A stretch of 64,000 bases of DNA from Microtetraspora niveoalba (GCF_001570405.1 NZ_BBYM01000030.1:1-64000), one strand, 5' to 3'; shown: positions 1 through 7,876, counted from the first letter of the stretch. The notes: a model not told the origin generated them from the letters alone. Numbers and translations are program-made.

Positions 1-52
1 GCCCTCGCCCGGCCCCGCCGCGGCCCACGGACCCGCCCCGGCGCGCGCCCCG

Positions 53-622
53 ATGCCCCGCGGCAAGCGGCTCGCGCTCCAGGGCGCCGGCGCGCTGCTG
101 TCCGTCACGGTCGCCCTCGCCGGCCCCGGCTGGTTCGCCTACAACGTCTATGAGTACGGCCGGCCGGCCGACCACATCCAGACCGTCCAGCCCGGGCAGA
201 CCGCCACCTGGCGGCACGTCTCCTGGCGGGTCGCCGTGGAGCGCATCCCCGATCCCACGGGCAAGGCCGCCAGTCCGGACCGCCAGTGGATGAAGATCGT
301 CGCGACGCGGACGGCTCTGGACGAGGAGGGAGCCATCCGGCACGGCGCCCCCGACGTGGAGTTCTCCGACCGGGCCGGGCGCACCTGGAAGACCCAGCTC
401 CTGAACGACGCCACCCCGCCCGACACCCTGGACAACAAGATCGGCGCGCCGTACCGGATCGAGTTCCTCGGGGTGGTTCCCCCGGCGATCGCGGACGAGG
501 TGATGGTCGATCTGCGCCCGAGCACCTATCGCAGCGTGCCGGGGCAGTCCGTGGAGGACTTCATGAAGGAGGCGGCGTCGACGACGGAGAAGAGGGACCG
601 GGTGCTCCGGTTCCTGCAGTGA
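53..622 (+). CDS. Putative exported or membrane-anchored protein of unknown function
   Basis: The 189-residue product begins with a short basic segment and one hydrophobic stretch (about residues 8-30), so it is probably exported or held in the membrane by an N-terminal anchor. The rest is soluble and contains WRVAVERI and FSDRAGRTW, which suggest a beta-rich extracytoplasmic domain. I recognise no family. The frame stays open to the left window edge with no stop, so the true start may lie upstream and the protein may be longer. It converges on the next gene, with only 6 bases between the two stop codons. Confidence 0.7.
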   Translation: MPRGKRLALQGAGALLSVTVALAGPGWFAYNVYEYGRPADHIQTVQPGQTATWRHVSWRVAVERIPDPTGKAASPDRQWMKIVATRTALDEEGAIRHGAPDVEFSDRAGRTWKTQLLNDATPPDTLDNKIGAPYRIEFLGVVPPAIADEVMVDLRPSTYRSVPGQSVEDFMKEAASTTEKRDRVLRFLQ

Positions 623-628
623 CCGACG

Positions 629-1912
629 TCAGACGCCGAGCCGCTTCCGGGTCGCCGCCAGGTCGAACGTGGCGGCGATCAGGCACATGGTCAGCGTCGT
701 CGTGACCAGTTCGGTGACGAAGTCCACAGGGACGTCCGTGACGAACCAGAAGTACGGCTCGTCGCTCGCGGCGAGATACCGCCCCGCCCGGCCGAGGTAG
801 TCGGAGCCGATCTGGAGCCCGACGTAGCACAGGGCGAACAGCCCGAAGAGCGGGGCGCCTCCGCTGACGGTGAGGCGGAAGGCGTTGATCAGCGGGATCC
901 AGCGCTCCGACCAGCCGGCCGTCAGCCGCGCCGCCACGCGGCGGGTGAGCGTGTGGGTCCGCCGCACCCGTTCGGCGACCGTCTCCAGCCGCGTCCCCCT
1001 GATCGTGGTCTCGGTGTCCTCCACGTACGCCCCGTACGCCAGGACGCCCACGGTGAGCCAGGCCAGCGGGAGGATCAGGGCCTCCACGACGTACGGCCAC
1101 GCCTCGGTCACGAACTCGGAGACCGCCGCGAACCCCGGGACGCTCTTCTCCGCGTCGGCCACCCAGTCCTGCAGCGCGACGAACGCGGTGCGGCTCCCGA
1201 CCCATCCGCTGCGCGTGTCCGCGGCGGCGCCGACCACGTTGATGCCGTAGAACACGAACGCCAGCTCGCCGAAGGTGGCGAGGACGCCGGAGAAACGCCC
1301 CTCGTTCGCCTCGTGCCTGCGGCCCGCCACGGTCTTGAGCACGTACGCGAGGATCATCGCGACCAGCGAGACGGTGAGGCTCAGGTTGGTCAGGCCCTGC
1401 GCCACCCCGCTGTGCTCACCGGTGAACGCCTCCACGGTGAGGGCGTCCGGCTTGCGGAAGTAGTCGATGTTCATGAAGTCCCGCACGTCCTGCAGGACGA
1501 ATCCCCACGTCATGTAGATGCCGGCGAACAGGAGCGCGGTCCGGTTGAACGCTCCGAAGATGTTCTCGCGGCCCTCTCCGGCCGCCCGGCGCGCCCGGGT
1601 CTCCATGAGCGCGCCGCGGATCACGTACAGCATGCCCACGGTGGTCGCGAGGGACGTCATCACGACGAGCGTGAACAGGAACACGGTCACCACGAGGCGC
1701 GCCTGGTACCAGGAGCCGTGTGAGACCGTCGCGGCGAGCAGGAGCAGTCCCCACCGCACCACCCGCCCAAGGGCGAACCACATGATCAGCGGCAGTGCGC
1801 ACGACCCGGCGATACGCAACACGTGCAGCGGCAGCGAGTACGGCGACAGCATCCACCGCGAGCGCGGTTCGGCGGCCTGGCGTGGCGCGACAAGCGCGGA
1901 CGTTCCGGACAT
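629..1912 (-). CDS. Multi-pass membrane protein, unknown function
   Basis: This 427-residue protein has about eight to nine hydrophobic segments separated by short charged loops. One cytosolic-looking loop is basic, around VAERVRRTHTLTRRVAARL. There is no signal peptide or catalytic motif, and I do not recognise the family. The ATG start at 1912 is the only reasonable one before the first hydrophobic segment. The gene stands alone, convergent with the upstream exported protein and about 105 bases from the toxin-antitoxin pair. Coding composition matches its neighbours, so it is probably a real native gene. Confidence 0.8.
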   Translation of the reverse strand: MSGTSALVAPRQAAEPRSRWMLSPYSLPLHVLRIAGSCALPLIMWFALGRVVRWGLLLLAATVSHGSWYQARLVVTVFLFTLVVMTSLATTVGMLYVIRGALMETRARRAAGEGRENIFGAFNRTALLFAGIYMTWGFVLQDVRDFMNIDYFRKPDALTVEAFTGEHSGVAQGLTNLSLTVSLVAMILAYVLKTVAGRRHEANEGRFSGVLATFGELAFVFYGINVVGAAADTRSGWVGSRTAFVALQDWVADAEKSVPGFAAVSEFVTEAWPYVVEALILPLAWLTVGVLAYGAYVEDTETTIRGTRLETVAERVRRTHTLTRRVAARLTAGWSERWIPLINAFRLTVSGGAPLFGLFALCYVGLQIGSDYLGRAGRYLAASDEPYFWFVTDVPVDFVTELVTTTLTMCLIAATFDLAATRKRLGV

Positions 1913-2018
1913 CTCGTGAATGTTATCGGGTTAACTCCGGTCGCATCAGCACCATGCCACGGCCGTACGTCCCTCATCACCGGCGACGGCCGATGCCGGG
2001 AAATCCAGCCGCCTGATC

Positions 2019-2450
2019 TCAGGGCGTGACGAGGTCCAGAGTCGGGAAGTAGGTGCGGTAGCGCGCTCCGTCCCTTGTCAGCAAGGTGTAGTTCCGCACG
2101 GCCGCGTGCGCGCCGATGAAGAAATCCGGCAGGGGAGATCTCCGCTCACCGCCACGCTTTCGATAGGCGAGGTGCGCCCTCCCGGCCAGAAACGCGGCTT
2201 CGTACGGAATGTCTTCGCGCTCGAAATCGTCGGAGGGCAGCGCCGCATCGACGGCCTCGATGCCCGGGTATCCGACCGAGACCTCCGCGTAGATCACCGG
2301 GTTGATGACCACACGACCCTTGTCACGCGCCGACGCGACGGCTTGGTCCGACCAGTCGGCCCACTTCGGGTCATCGGTGGCGATATCAAGAAGCACGCAG
2401 GAGTCGACCATCGTGACCCGATCACCGACGACATGCAGACTAGTCGCCAC
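2019..2450 (-). CDS. vapC: VapC-type PIN-domain ribonuclease toxin
   Basis: PIN-domain toxins are Mg-dependent RNases that cut tRNA or mRNA when freed from their antitoxin. The acidic active-site set is visible in order: VDSCVLLD near the N-terminus, YAEVS in the middle, LPDFFIGAHA and then TRDGARY near the C-terminus. At 143 residues it has the usual VapC length. The GTG start at 2450 lies inside the antitoxin gene, an 11-base overlap that indicates coupled translation. An internal ATG precedes VDSC and could be the true start. The toxin appears intact. Confidence 0.87.
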   Translation of the reverse strand: MATSLHVVGDRVTMVDSCVLLDIATDDPKWADWSDQAVASARDKGRVVINPVIYAEVSVGYPGIEAVDAALPSDDFEREDIPYEAAFLAGRAHLAYRKRGGERRSPLPDFFIGAHAAVRNYTLLTRDGARYRTYFPTLDLVTP

Positions 2451-2667
2451 GCAGCAGCCCCATGATCTCGTCCGTGCTCATGGTCGTCGTCGCGGTTCCG
2501 CGAAGCCGCCGGGTCGCACGCTGTCCCCGGGTGGCGCTCGCCTCACGACGGACGATCTGCAGCGTGTTGCCGACCTCTATCACGTCGACCTCGTCACCTT
2601 CGTGCAGACCGTATTTCTCGCGGATCTCGGCGGGGATGGTGACCTGCCCCTTGCTGTTCAGCCGCAT
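2440..2667 (-). CDS. vapB: VapB-type AbrB/SpoVT antitoxin
   Basis: The product begins MRLNSKGQVTIPAEIREKYG, the hallmark of the swapped-hairpin AbrB DNA-binding fold, followed by GDEVDVIEVGNTLQIVRR. The C-terminal tail (about residues 45-75) is the part expected to block the VapC active site. The ATG at 2667 is chosen over an upstream in-frame GTG at 2685 because GGAG sits 8 bases before it and because family members start MRLNSKGQ. The pair should repress its own promoter; direct repeats lie just upstream. Confidence 0.87.
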   Translation of the reverse strand: MRLNSKGQVTIPAEIREKYGLHEGDEVDVIEVGNTLQIVRREASATRGQRATRRLRGTATTTMSTDEIMGLLRGD

Positions 2668-2682
2668 GCAGCCCACTCCAGA

Positions 2683-2708
2683 CACGTATTACACCTACCA
2701 CGTAACAC
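2683..2708 (-). promoter_or_regulatory. Candidate VapB/VapBC operator (direct repeats)
   Basis: Two copies of a CACGTA(TT/AA)CAC-like decamer (2683-2692 and 2699-2708) are separated by 6 bases immediately upstream of vapB. The 16-base centre-to-centre spacing is more than one helical turn. AbrB-type antitoxins usually bind repeats in this position, but binding here is inferred. Confidence 0.35.
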
Positions 2709-2741
2709 TAGGTGGGGCCGGTCGAACGGCACAAGAAGCGA

Positions 2742-2775
2742 AAGGGCCGGTGCGTCGGGAGACGCACCGGCCCTT
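2742..2775 (-). terminator. Rho-independent terminator after sseC
   Basis: A perfect 15-bp stem (2742-2756 with 2761-2775) closes a 4-base loop. Read on the minus strand it is followed by a T-rich run (TTTCGCTTCTT). It lies 15 bases past the sseC stop codon and ends the leader-DUF4395-sseA-sseC transcript. It may also insulate vapBC from that operon. Confidence 0.8.
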
Positions 2776-2789
2776 ACGGGAGAACCGGA

Positions 2790-3092
2790 TCAGACGGCGA
2801 CGGCGAGCTGGGCGACCTCGCCCAGCTTGGCCTCGACCGCGACGTCCTTGGTGACGCCGCCGCCCGCGATGATGCGGACGGTCCACTGGCCGGGAGCGGC
2901 GAAGAACCGGAAGACGCCCTCGTCGGAGACGACGACCTCGCCGGTGAACTCGCCGGAGTGGTCGAGCAGGCGGGCGTAGGCCGTACCGGCGCCGGAGACG
3001 ACGCCCTGGATGACGGCCTGCGTCGACAGGTCGATGCCTGCCGGCAGCGCCACGGTCTGCTCCGGTGCGGCGCAACCCTGAGTGGTGGTCAT
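2790..3092 (-). CDS. sseC: DUF1416 protein (SseC-like), sulfur operon
   Basis: This 100-residue protein is a beta-rich domain of the DUF1416/SseC family (MTTTQGCAAPEQ start; GEVVVSDEGVFRFFAAPGQW core). In mycobacteria sseC follows the thiosulfate sulfurtransferase gene cysA2/sseA, as here. The biochemical role is not established. A link to sulfur transfer is inferred from the constant pairing and the N-terminal Cys7. Its ATG overlaps the sseA stop codon by 1 base (ATGA-type junction), so translation is probably coupled. An upstream in-frame extension exists but lies inside sseA. Confidence 0.9.
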   Translation of the reverse strand: MTTTQGCAAPEQTVALPAGIDLSTQAVIQGVVSGAGTAYARLLDHSGEFTGEVVVSDEGVFRFFAAPGQWTVRIIAGGGVTKDVAVEAKLGEVAQLAVAV

Positions 3093-3931
3093 CAGCGAGC
3101 CTCCCCAAGCTCCACGGGCACGCCCACGAGCGAGCCGTACTCGGTCCACGAACCGTCGTAGTTCTTCACATTGGGCTGGTCGAGGAGCTCGTGCAGCACG
3201 AACCAGGTGTGCGCCGAGCGCTCCCCGATGCGGCAGTAGGCGATGGTGTCCTTGCCGAAGTCGACGCCGGCCGCGGCGTAGAGCTTCTTCAGGTCCTCGT
3301 CCGACTTGAAGGTGCCGTCGTCGTTGGCCGCCTTGGACCACGGGATGTTGCGGGCGGTGGGCACGTGGCCCGCGCGCTGCGCCTGCTCCTGCGGGAGGTG
3401 CGCCGGGGCGAGCAGCTTGCCGGTGAACTCGTCGGGGGAGCGCACGTCGACCAGGTTCTGCTTGCCGATGGCCTCCACGACCTCGTCACGGAAGGCGCGC
3501 AGCGACAGGTCCTGCTCCTGCGCGGTGTAGGTGGTGGCCGGACGCTGCGGCACCTCCTCGACCAGCTCGCGGGAGTCGAGCTCCCACTTCTTGCGGCCGC
3601 CGTCGAGCAGCTTGACGTTCTCGTGGCCGTACAGCTTGAAGTACCAGTACGCGTAGGACGCGAACCAGTTGTTGTTTCCGCCGTAAAGCACGACCGTGTC
3701 GTCGTTGGCGATGCCGCGAGCCGACAGCAGGGCTTCGAACCCGGCCCGGTCCACGAAGTCGCGGCGGACGGGGTCCTGGAGGTCGTCCCTCCAGTCGATC
3801 TTCACGGCGCCACGGATGTGACCCTTGTCGTAGGCGCTGGTGTCCTCGTCGACCTCGACGAGCACGACACCGGGCGTGTCGAGGTTGGCCTCGACCCAGT
3901 CGGCATCCACCAGGACGGCGGAGCGGCTCAT
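3092..3931 (-). CDS. sseA: Thiosulfate/3-mercaptopyruvate sulfurtransferase (tandem rhodanese)
   Basis: The enzyme moves sulfane sulfur from thiosulfate (or 3-mercaptopyruvate) to a thiophilic acceptor through a cysteine persulfide. The 279-residue product has two rhodanese domains. The N-terminal one (about 5-125) lacks the cysteine and the C-terminal one (about 140-275) carries the active-site loop CRIGERS with Cys233. The CRIGERS form is typical of the actinobacterial CysA/SseA subgroup. The ATG at 3931 overlaps the end of the DUF4395 gene by 4 bases and starts at the conserved MSRSAVLV. It lies in an operon with a cysteine-type leader peptide, so expression probably responds to cysteine supply. 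Confidence 0.94.
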   Translation of the reverse strand: MSRSAVLVDADWVEANLDTPGVVLVEVDEDTSAYDKGHIRGAVKIDWRDDLQDPVRRDFVDRAGFEALLSARGIANDDTVVLYGGNNNWFASYAYWYFKLYGHENVKLLDGGRKKWELDSRELVEEVPQRPATTYTAQEQDLSLRAFRDEVVEAIGKQNLVDVRSPDEFTGKLLAPAHLPQEQAQRAGHVPTARNIPWSKAANDDGTFKSDEDLKKLYAAAGVDFGKDTIAYCRIGERSAHTWFVLHELLDQPNVKNYDGSWTEYGSLVGVPVELGEAR

Positions 3932-4338
3932 GTGGTTCTCCCAGGTTGTAGACGGCGGATGATCAAGTACATTTCGCAGCCCAGGCAGAAGCCGAAGGCG
4001 GCGTTGAGGAAGGCGGCCAGCAGTGCCGCTGCTGTCGCACCCAGAGCCAGAGGGATGATCCCGGTGGCGAACCCGATCAGGCCGGCGACCGCGAAGACGA
4101 TGCCCACGCCCTGCGCGAACCGGGGCGGCGCCGCGTCTTCCAGCTCTCCCGGCGGCCCCAGTCTCGGACGTACGAACCCGCGGAAGAGTAAGCCGTACGG
4201 GGAGACGTCGAGGACGCCGAGCATGAACACGATCGCCTGGAAGGCGAGGAGCCATGCGCTGCCCGTCACCAGGACGAGCGCGAGAACCACAGTCGTGATC
4301 GCCGCGCCGAAACGCGGGCCTCGGGGATCGACCTGCAT
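3928..4338 (-). CDS. DUF4395 membrane protein
   Basis: This 136-residue protein has about four membrane segments and ends with a cysteine pair in FCLGCEMY, typical of DUF4395. In Actinobacteria this family sits beside thioredoxin and sulfurtransferase genes. A role in membrane-associated thiol or sulfur chemistry is inferred from that context and from the CxxC-like pair, not proven. The gene begins 57 bases after the leader peptide stop with a CAGGAG ribosome-binding site and overlaps sseA by 4 bases, placing it first among the structural genes of the sulfur operon. Confidence 0.88.
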   Translation of the reverse strand: MQVDPRGPRFGAAITTVVLALVLVTGSAWLLAFQAIVFMLGVLDVSPYGLLFRGFVRPRLGPPGELEDAAPPRFAQGVGIVFAVAGLIGFATGIIPLALGATAAALLAAFLNAAFGFCLGCEMYLIIRRLQPGRTT

Positions 4339-4394
4339 CGTGAGATGCTCCTGAAGGATTCGGATTGCGGCGTGTCAGCCGCGCGGAATCACCC

Positions 4395-4478
4395 TCAGGC
4401 CATGCGACAGAGCGCGGTGGCGACGCGGCAGAAGTCAACCGCCCGCCGCTTCGTCAGCAGCTCTGTCGTGGGAGTCAT
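4395..4478 (-). CDS. Cys-rich regulatory leader peptide (27 aa)
   Basis: A 27-residue ORF with the conserved core LLTKRRAVDFCRVATALC and two cysteines lies 57 bases upstream of the DUF4395-sseA-sseC genes. This matches the small actinobacterial Cys-leader peptides (Ms5788A-like) located before sulfur genes. In mycobacteria such ORFs act as cysteine-responsive attenuators, where ribosome stalling at Cys codons controls the downstream operon. The ATG at 4478 lies 7 bases after a TACTGT -10 element, so the transcript is probably leaderless. Attenuation here is inferred from the peptide and its position. Confidence 0.8.
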   Translation of the reverse strand: MTPTTELLTKRRAVDFCRVATALCRMA

Positions 4479-4485
4479 GGTCTCG

Positions 4486-4515
4486 ACAGTACCCGGCGTC
4501 TCGACATCTGTCACA
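4486..4515 (-). promoter_or_regulatory. Promoter of the sulfur operon (leaderless)
   Basis: On the minus strand, TGTGAC (4510-4515) and TACTGT (4486-4491) are separated by 18 bases and resemble -35 and -10 boxes. The expected start site falls on the A of the leader ATG at 4478. The -35 box overlaps the last codons of the upstream thioredoxin-like gene, so the sulfur operon has its own promoter inside that gene's end. Confidence 0.55.
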
Positions 4516-5104
4516 CCGCGTCCGATTGGTGAGACGATTTGTCCGAGCTCTGATCAAACCGGGCCGCCGGGCCGGGCTTCCCCTGGATCGCGGCGCCCTC
4601 GCCGGCCGTCACCGCCGCGCCGAGGGCCGCGATCACATCGGCCTTCCTGGGCAGCCCGGACGCCCTTTTCACGACATTTCCCGAACCGTCGAGAACCAGC
4701 ACCGTCGGCGTACGCAGGACGTCGAACCGCCGGACCAGATCGAGGCGGCTCTCCGCGTCGATCTCGACGTGCCGGACGCCGGGCACCATCGCGGCCACCT
4801 CGTCCAGGATCCTGCGGGTCGCCCGGCACGGCTGGCAGAACGCGGTGGAGAACTGCACGAGCGTGGCGCGCTCCCCCAGCTCCGCGCCGATCTCCTCACC
4901 GGTCACGGCACCCGCCCCCTCGCTCGTCCCGGAGGCCGCGCCCCCGGCCGCCGCCGTACCCGTCCCGGAGGGCGGCCGCACGTCACGCAGCCTCCCGTCC
5001 CGCCGCCGCGCCAGGAGCCCGATGACCAGGCCGGCGGCGAGCGTCGCGCACAGGACGACGATTCCTACCATCGCGATGGACAACCCGCGCGCGGCACGGG
5101 TCAT
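4511..5104 (-). CDS. Membrane-anchored thioredoxin-like protein
   Basis: This 197-residue protein has one N-terminal membrane segment (about residues 7-31), a low-complexity Gly/Ala/Thr linker, and a thioredoxin fold from about residue 70. The redox motif is FCQPC with Cys90 and Cys93, and a cis-proline loop is seen at RTPTVLVL. The disulfide site should face the outside, where it would reduce or isomerise thiols. It corresponds in position to the thioredoxin gene (thiX) next to cysA2 in mycobacteria. Its ATG overlaps the anti-sigma stop by 4 bases, so it is co-translated with the sigma/anti-sigma pair, suggesting a redox link. Confidence 0.88.
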   Translation of the reverse strand: MTRAARGLSIAMVGIVVLCATLAAGLVIGLLARRRDGRLRDVRPPSGTGTAAAGGAASGTSEGAGAVTGEEIGAELGERATLVQFSTAFCQPCRATRRILDEVAAMVPGVRHVEIDAESRLDLVRRFDVLRTPTVLVLDGSGNVVKRASGLPRKADVIAALGAAVTAGEGAAIQGKPGPAARFDQSSDKSSHQSDAV

Positions 5105-5895
5105 TCCCCCGGCTTCACACGTGCGGTGACCAGCTTCCGCCCGTCCGCGGTGGTCAGCTCGAAGCGCGCGATCTCCCCGACCCGGAGCTCGGTCGACCCC
5201 GTGAACGCGGCCGGGGCCGAGCTGAACCCCTGGGCGGTCGCCGACCAGCTCGCCACGGCGGAGCGTGTGCGGTCCAGGCCGACGGCGGTGAGGCGGCACA
5301 CCACACCGGCCGGCACCCCTGTGACGGTCGCTTCCACGCTGGTGCCGCCCTCGCCGGGCGTGAGCCGTACCGTCATCCGGACGTTCCCCTCCCGGCCGGT
5401 CGCCTCGGTGGCGGGGGCGGTGAGCGTGCGCGCGAGAGAGTCGGCGCTCGTGTCGGCCTCCGTCCTGGCCTCCGTCTTGGCCGCCGCCCCCGGCTCGCCG
5501 CCGGCGGCGTCGGACCGGGGCTGCGCCTGTGCCGAAACGGTGGACGCGCCGGCGGAGCCGTCCGCCGACGGGCGGGCGACCGCCATCCAGGTCGTCCCGC
5601 CGAGCGCCGCCACCACGACGGACGCGGCGAGCCCGAGCATGGCCCGCGAGAGGCGCCTGCGCCGTACGGTGGCCGCGAGGAGGCGGTCGAGCACCTCGCG
5701 CGGCGGCTCGGCCGCGTGCCTGATGTCCTCCTCCGACACACGGGCGAGGAACGGCGGCAGCCCGGACAGCTCCGCCAGCTCGGCCGGGCAGTCGGGGCAC
5801 TCGTCCAGGTGCGCCTCGACCTGCGCGGTCTCCTCGTCGTCGAGCGCCCCCAGGACGTACGCGCCCAGCGAGATCCGGACGTCGTCGCAGGTCAT
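5101..5895 (-). CDS. Transmembrane zinc-binding anti-sigma factor
   Basis: The 264-residue protein starts with a ZAS-type anti-sigma domain (LGAYVLGALDDEE, then HLDECPDCPAEL giving the HxxxCxxC zinc motif). It then has one membrane segment (about residues 85-108) and an extracytoplasmic domain. Such proteins hold an ECF sigma factor inactive and release it when the zinc thiols are oxidised or the protein is cleaved. The start of the domain resembles mycobacterial RslA, the SigL regulator. It overlaps the sigma gene by 4 bases upstream and the thioredoxin-like gene by 4 bases downstream. The outer domain is probably the sensor. Confidence 0.9.
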   Translation of the reverse strand: MTCDDVRISLGAYVLGALDDEETAQVEAHLDECPDCPAELAELSGLPPFLARVSEEDIRHAAEPPREVLDRLLAATVRRRRLSRAMLGLAASVVVAALGGTTWMAVARPSADGSAGASTVSAQAQPRSDAAGGEPGAAAKTEARTEADTSADSLARTLTAPATEATGREGNVRMTVRLTPGEGGTSVEATVTGVPAGVVCRLTAVGLDRTRSAVASWSATAQGFSSAPAAFTGSTELRVGEIARFELTTADGRKLVTARVKPGE

Positions 5896-6452
5896 GGTGC
5901 CAGCCCCCGTTCCTCCAGAGCCAGCTTGAGCGCCCGGAGCGCGTAGAAGGTCCGCGATTTGACCGTCCCCGGCGGGATGCCGAGGATCTCCGCCGCCTCC
6001 TTCACCGATCTCCCCCGGTAGTACGTCTCCAGGAGCACCTCGCGGTGCTCGGCCCTCAGCGAGGCCAGCGCCTCGGCCACGGCCCACGACTCGACGGCCC
6101 TGTCCAGCTCGTCGGCGGCGGGCAGCACGGCCAGCGCCTCGTCGCCGGTCTCCTTCGGCCGCGACCGGCGCGCCCGGTGCTGGTCGACGACGAGGTTACG
6201 CGCCACCGTGAACAGCCAGGCGCGCACCGGCCGCCCCGACATGGCCGAGGGGTTCTTCCAGGCGCGCAGCAGCGTCTCCTGGACGACGTCCTCGGCACGT
6301 CCGGGGTCGCCCGTCAGCCGCAACACGTATCCGTACAGGGGCCCGGCGTGATCGTCGAAGAGGACGCGGACGAGCTCCTCGTCGGCGGTTCCTGCTGGGC
6401 TCACGTCCTCTTGACGTAGGGACGGATCGTCGGGTTCAGCGGAGCGGGACAT
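5892..6452 (-). CDS. ECF RNA polymerase sigma factor (SigL-like)
   Basis: A 186-residue group 4 sigma factor. Region 2 lies at about residues 25-95 (VRVLFDDHAGPLYGYVLRLT, then AEDVVQETLLRAW) and region 4 at about 125-180 (REVLLETYYRGRSVKEAAEI and GTVKSRTFYALRAL). It directs RNA polymerase to stress promoters and is held by the anti-sigma protein encoded next. SigL-like identity rests on its pairing with an RslA-like protein. The start at 6452 overlaps the end of the LmeA-like gene by 17 bases, so it may be transcribed with it. Confidence 0.92.
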   Translation of the reverse strand: MSRSAEPDDPSLRQEDVSPAGTADEELVRVLFDDHAGPLYGYVLRLTGDPGRAEDVVQETLLRAWKNPSAMSGRPVRAWLFTVARNLVVDQHRARRSRPKETGDEALAVLPAADELDRAVESWAVAEALASLRAEHREVLLETYYRGRSVKEAAEILGIPPGTVKSRTFYALRALKLALEERGLAP

Positions 6453-7116
6453 CTGTCGCCGAGCCTTCGACCGCGAGCCCCTCGGGCACCGACCTCACCT
6501 TGGTGATCTTCAGGTTGAGCGGCAGGTTCTTCACCGGCACCGTGAAGCCGACGAACTTCTCCACGTTGGGCACGGAGATGCCTCCGGCGATCCGCACGTC
6601 GGCCGGGACCAGCCGGATGCCGCCCTTGGCCGTCTCGATCTTCAGGTCGGCGGTGATCGGGATGTCCTGGCCCAGCACGGTGACCTTGCCCGACACCCGC
6701 AGCCGGTCGCCGTCCCCGCCCTCGACCTTGACGCCGCGCGGCGCCCGCTCGTCGAGGGTCTTGCGGGAGATCACGATGGTGCCGGTCACCCGCTCGGCGC
6801 GGAGGTCGGCCTTGGAGGCGTCCTGGATCAGGTCGGCCAGCGGGGCGGACACGCCGTACAGCGTGGCGTCGATCTTGGAGATCGAGACGCCCTCGCGGGT
6901 CAGCGGGCCGGTGGCGATGGTGATCTCCTCATAGTTCCCCGCGACCGCCTGGGTCAGGAAGGGGATGCCCTCGATGTGGACGGTCGGGGTCGAGGAGAGG
7001 TCGTACTTGGCCTCGATCTGCCTGGCGATCTCCCGCTGCACCCCGGCGACCGCCACCCGGTCGAGGATGGCGAGCACGACGACGAGCAGGATCAGGAACA
7101 CGACGAGCTTGCGCAT
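6436..7116 (-). CDS. lmeA: DUF2993 (LmeA-like) phospholipid-binding protein
   Basis: This 226-residue protein has an N-terminal hydrophobic signal or anchor (MRKLVVFLILLVVVLAIL) followed by a DUF2993 domain covering the rest. Mycobacterial LmeA belongs to this family, binds phosphatidylinositides and supports lipomannan elongation in the periplasm. Its gene lies between the thioredoxin and glnR genes there, as here. The ATG at 7116 has a GGAGG site 8 bases upstream. Whether this organism makes lipomannan is not shown, so lipid binding is the safer call. Confidence 0.88.
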   Translation of the reverse strand: MRKLVVFLILLVVVLAILDRVAVAGVQREIARQIEAKYDLSSTPTVHIEGIPFLTQAVAGNYEEITIATGPLTREGVSISKIDATLYGVSAPLADLIQDASKADLRAERVTGTIVISRKTLDERAPRGVKVEGGDGDRLRVSGKVTVLGQDIPITADLKIETAKGGIRLVPADVRIAGGISVPNVEKFVGFTVPVKNLPLNLKITKVRSVPEGLAVEGSATDVPLR

Positions 7117-7315
7117 CCGTCTTCCTCCGGGGGCGCGGTCTGACGGGGGCACGCGGGTCGGCTCACCCTTGGTAGTGCCTGACGAGGTTGGTGGGTCCTG
7201 ACAAATCATGCCCTGTCGCGCGTGCCCCTGGCGACGCGCCTCCGGGGGCGGGAGACCCGCTCCGCCCGGCGACACGCCGTCCGGGTCCGCACCCGGGTCG
7301 GGCGGCCTTCGCTCC

Positions 7316-7564
7316 TCATCCCCCGGCAAAGGGAGGTAAAACTTCGACGACGGCTCCCTCGGGGAGATCGACCGTGTGCGGGTCACGCGTCCCCGCGGGC
7401 GCGCCGTTCACAAGGAAGGAGCAGCGCCGCAACACCCGCGCCAGATCGGGGTTGGCGGAGATCCCCGCCAGCAGGTCCCCGAGCGTCGGCGCGTCGAACC
7501 GCTCCTCGGCGACCCCGGCCGCGGCCTTCGCCGCCGCCCAATAACGGACCGTGCCCGTGGCCAT
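7316..7564 (-). CDS. MoaD/ThiS-family sulfur carrier protein
   Basis: An 82-residue ubiquitin-like protein ends in PPFAGG, the diglycine tail that is thiocarboxylated in MoaD and ThiS. N-terminal VRYWAAAKAAAG is typical of the MoaD branch. It may provide sulfur for molybdopterin synthase, but no moaE lies nearby, and some stand-alone actinobacterial members have other carrier roles. The 199 bases up to the LmeA-like gene hold no gene. Confidence 0.82.
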   Translation of the reverse strand: MATGTVRYWAAAKAAAGVAEERFDAPTLGDLLAGISANPDLARVLRRCSFLVNGAPAGTRDPHTVDLPEGAVVEVLPPFAGG

Positions 7565-7694
7565 GATCCCCCTCCGTTTCCCGCCGTACGTCCTGGTTTG
7601 TCGTGTTTTCCGGGACGCCCGGCGGACACCTGTGCGTGACCGGACGGTTACGCCGATTGTCCACGTGAAGAACTTTTAACACGCCCGACTCACA

Positions 7695-7723
7695 TTGGAC
7701 CCAATATTCCTGTGAGCTACCCT
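7695..7723 (+). promoter_or_regulatory. Candidate glnR promoter with long leader
   Basis: TTGGAC (7695-7700) and TACCCT (7718-7723) are spaced by 17 bases. A start near 7730 would give a leader of about 200 bases before glnR. The 368-base gap between the MoaD-like gene and glnR otherwise holds only two very small ORFs, listed separately. Confidence 0.4.
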
Positions 7724-7810
7724 ACGGAAGACGGGACCTGGGCGACGTTGCCCCCGGGTCCCGACGTGTTTGTACGGCTCACGCCGTGATGACGCGGAGG
7801 AGGCGAGCCT

Positions 7811-7864
7811 GTGAACGTGCACAGCGCGGTGCTCTCCCGGCGCGCCCTGCCGTTTCGCTTGTGA
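7811..7864 (+). CDS. Candidate upstream small ORF 1 before glnR (17 aa)
   Basis: A GTG-started 17-codon ORF encodes a basic peptide ([17 protein letters not shown]) and has a GGAGG-type site about 10 bases upstream. It resembles short actinobacterial leader peptides in size and position, but no known sensor residue run such as Cys or Trp is evident. Expression is unproven. Confidence 0.3.
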   Translation: MNVHSAVLSRRALPFRL

Positions 7865-7876
7865 CGAGGAGGGCAT

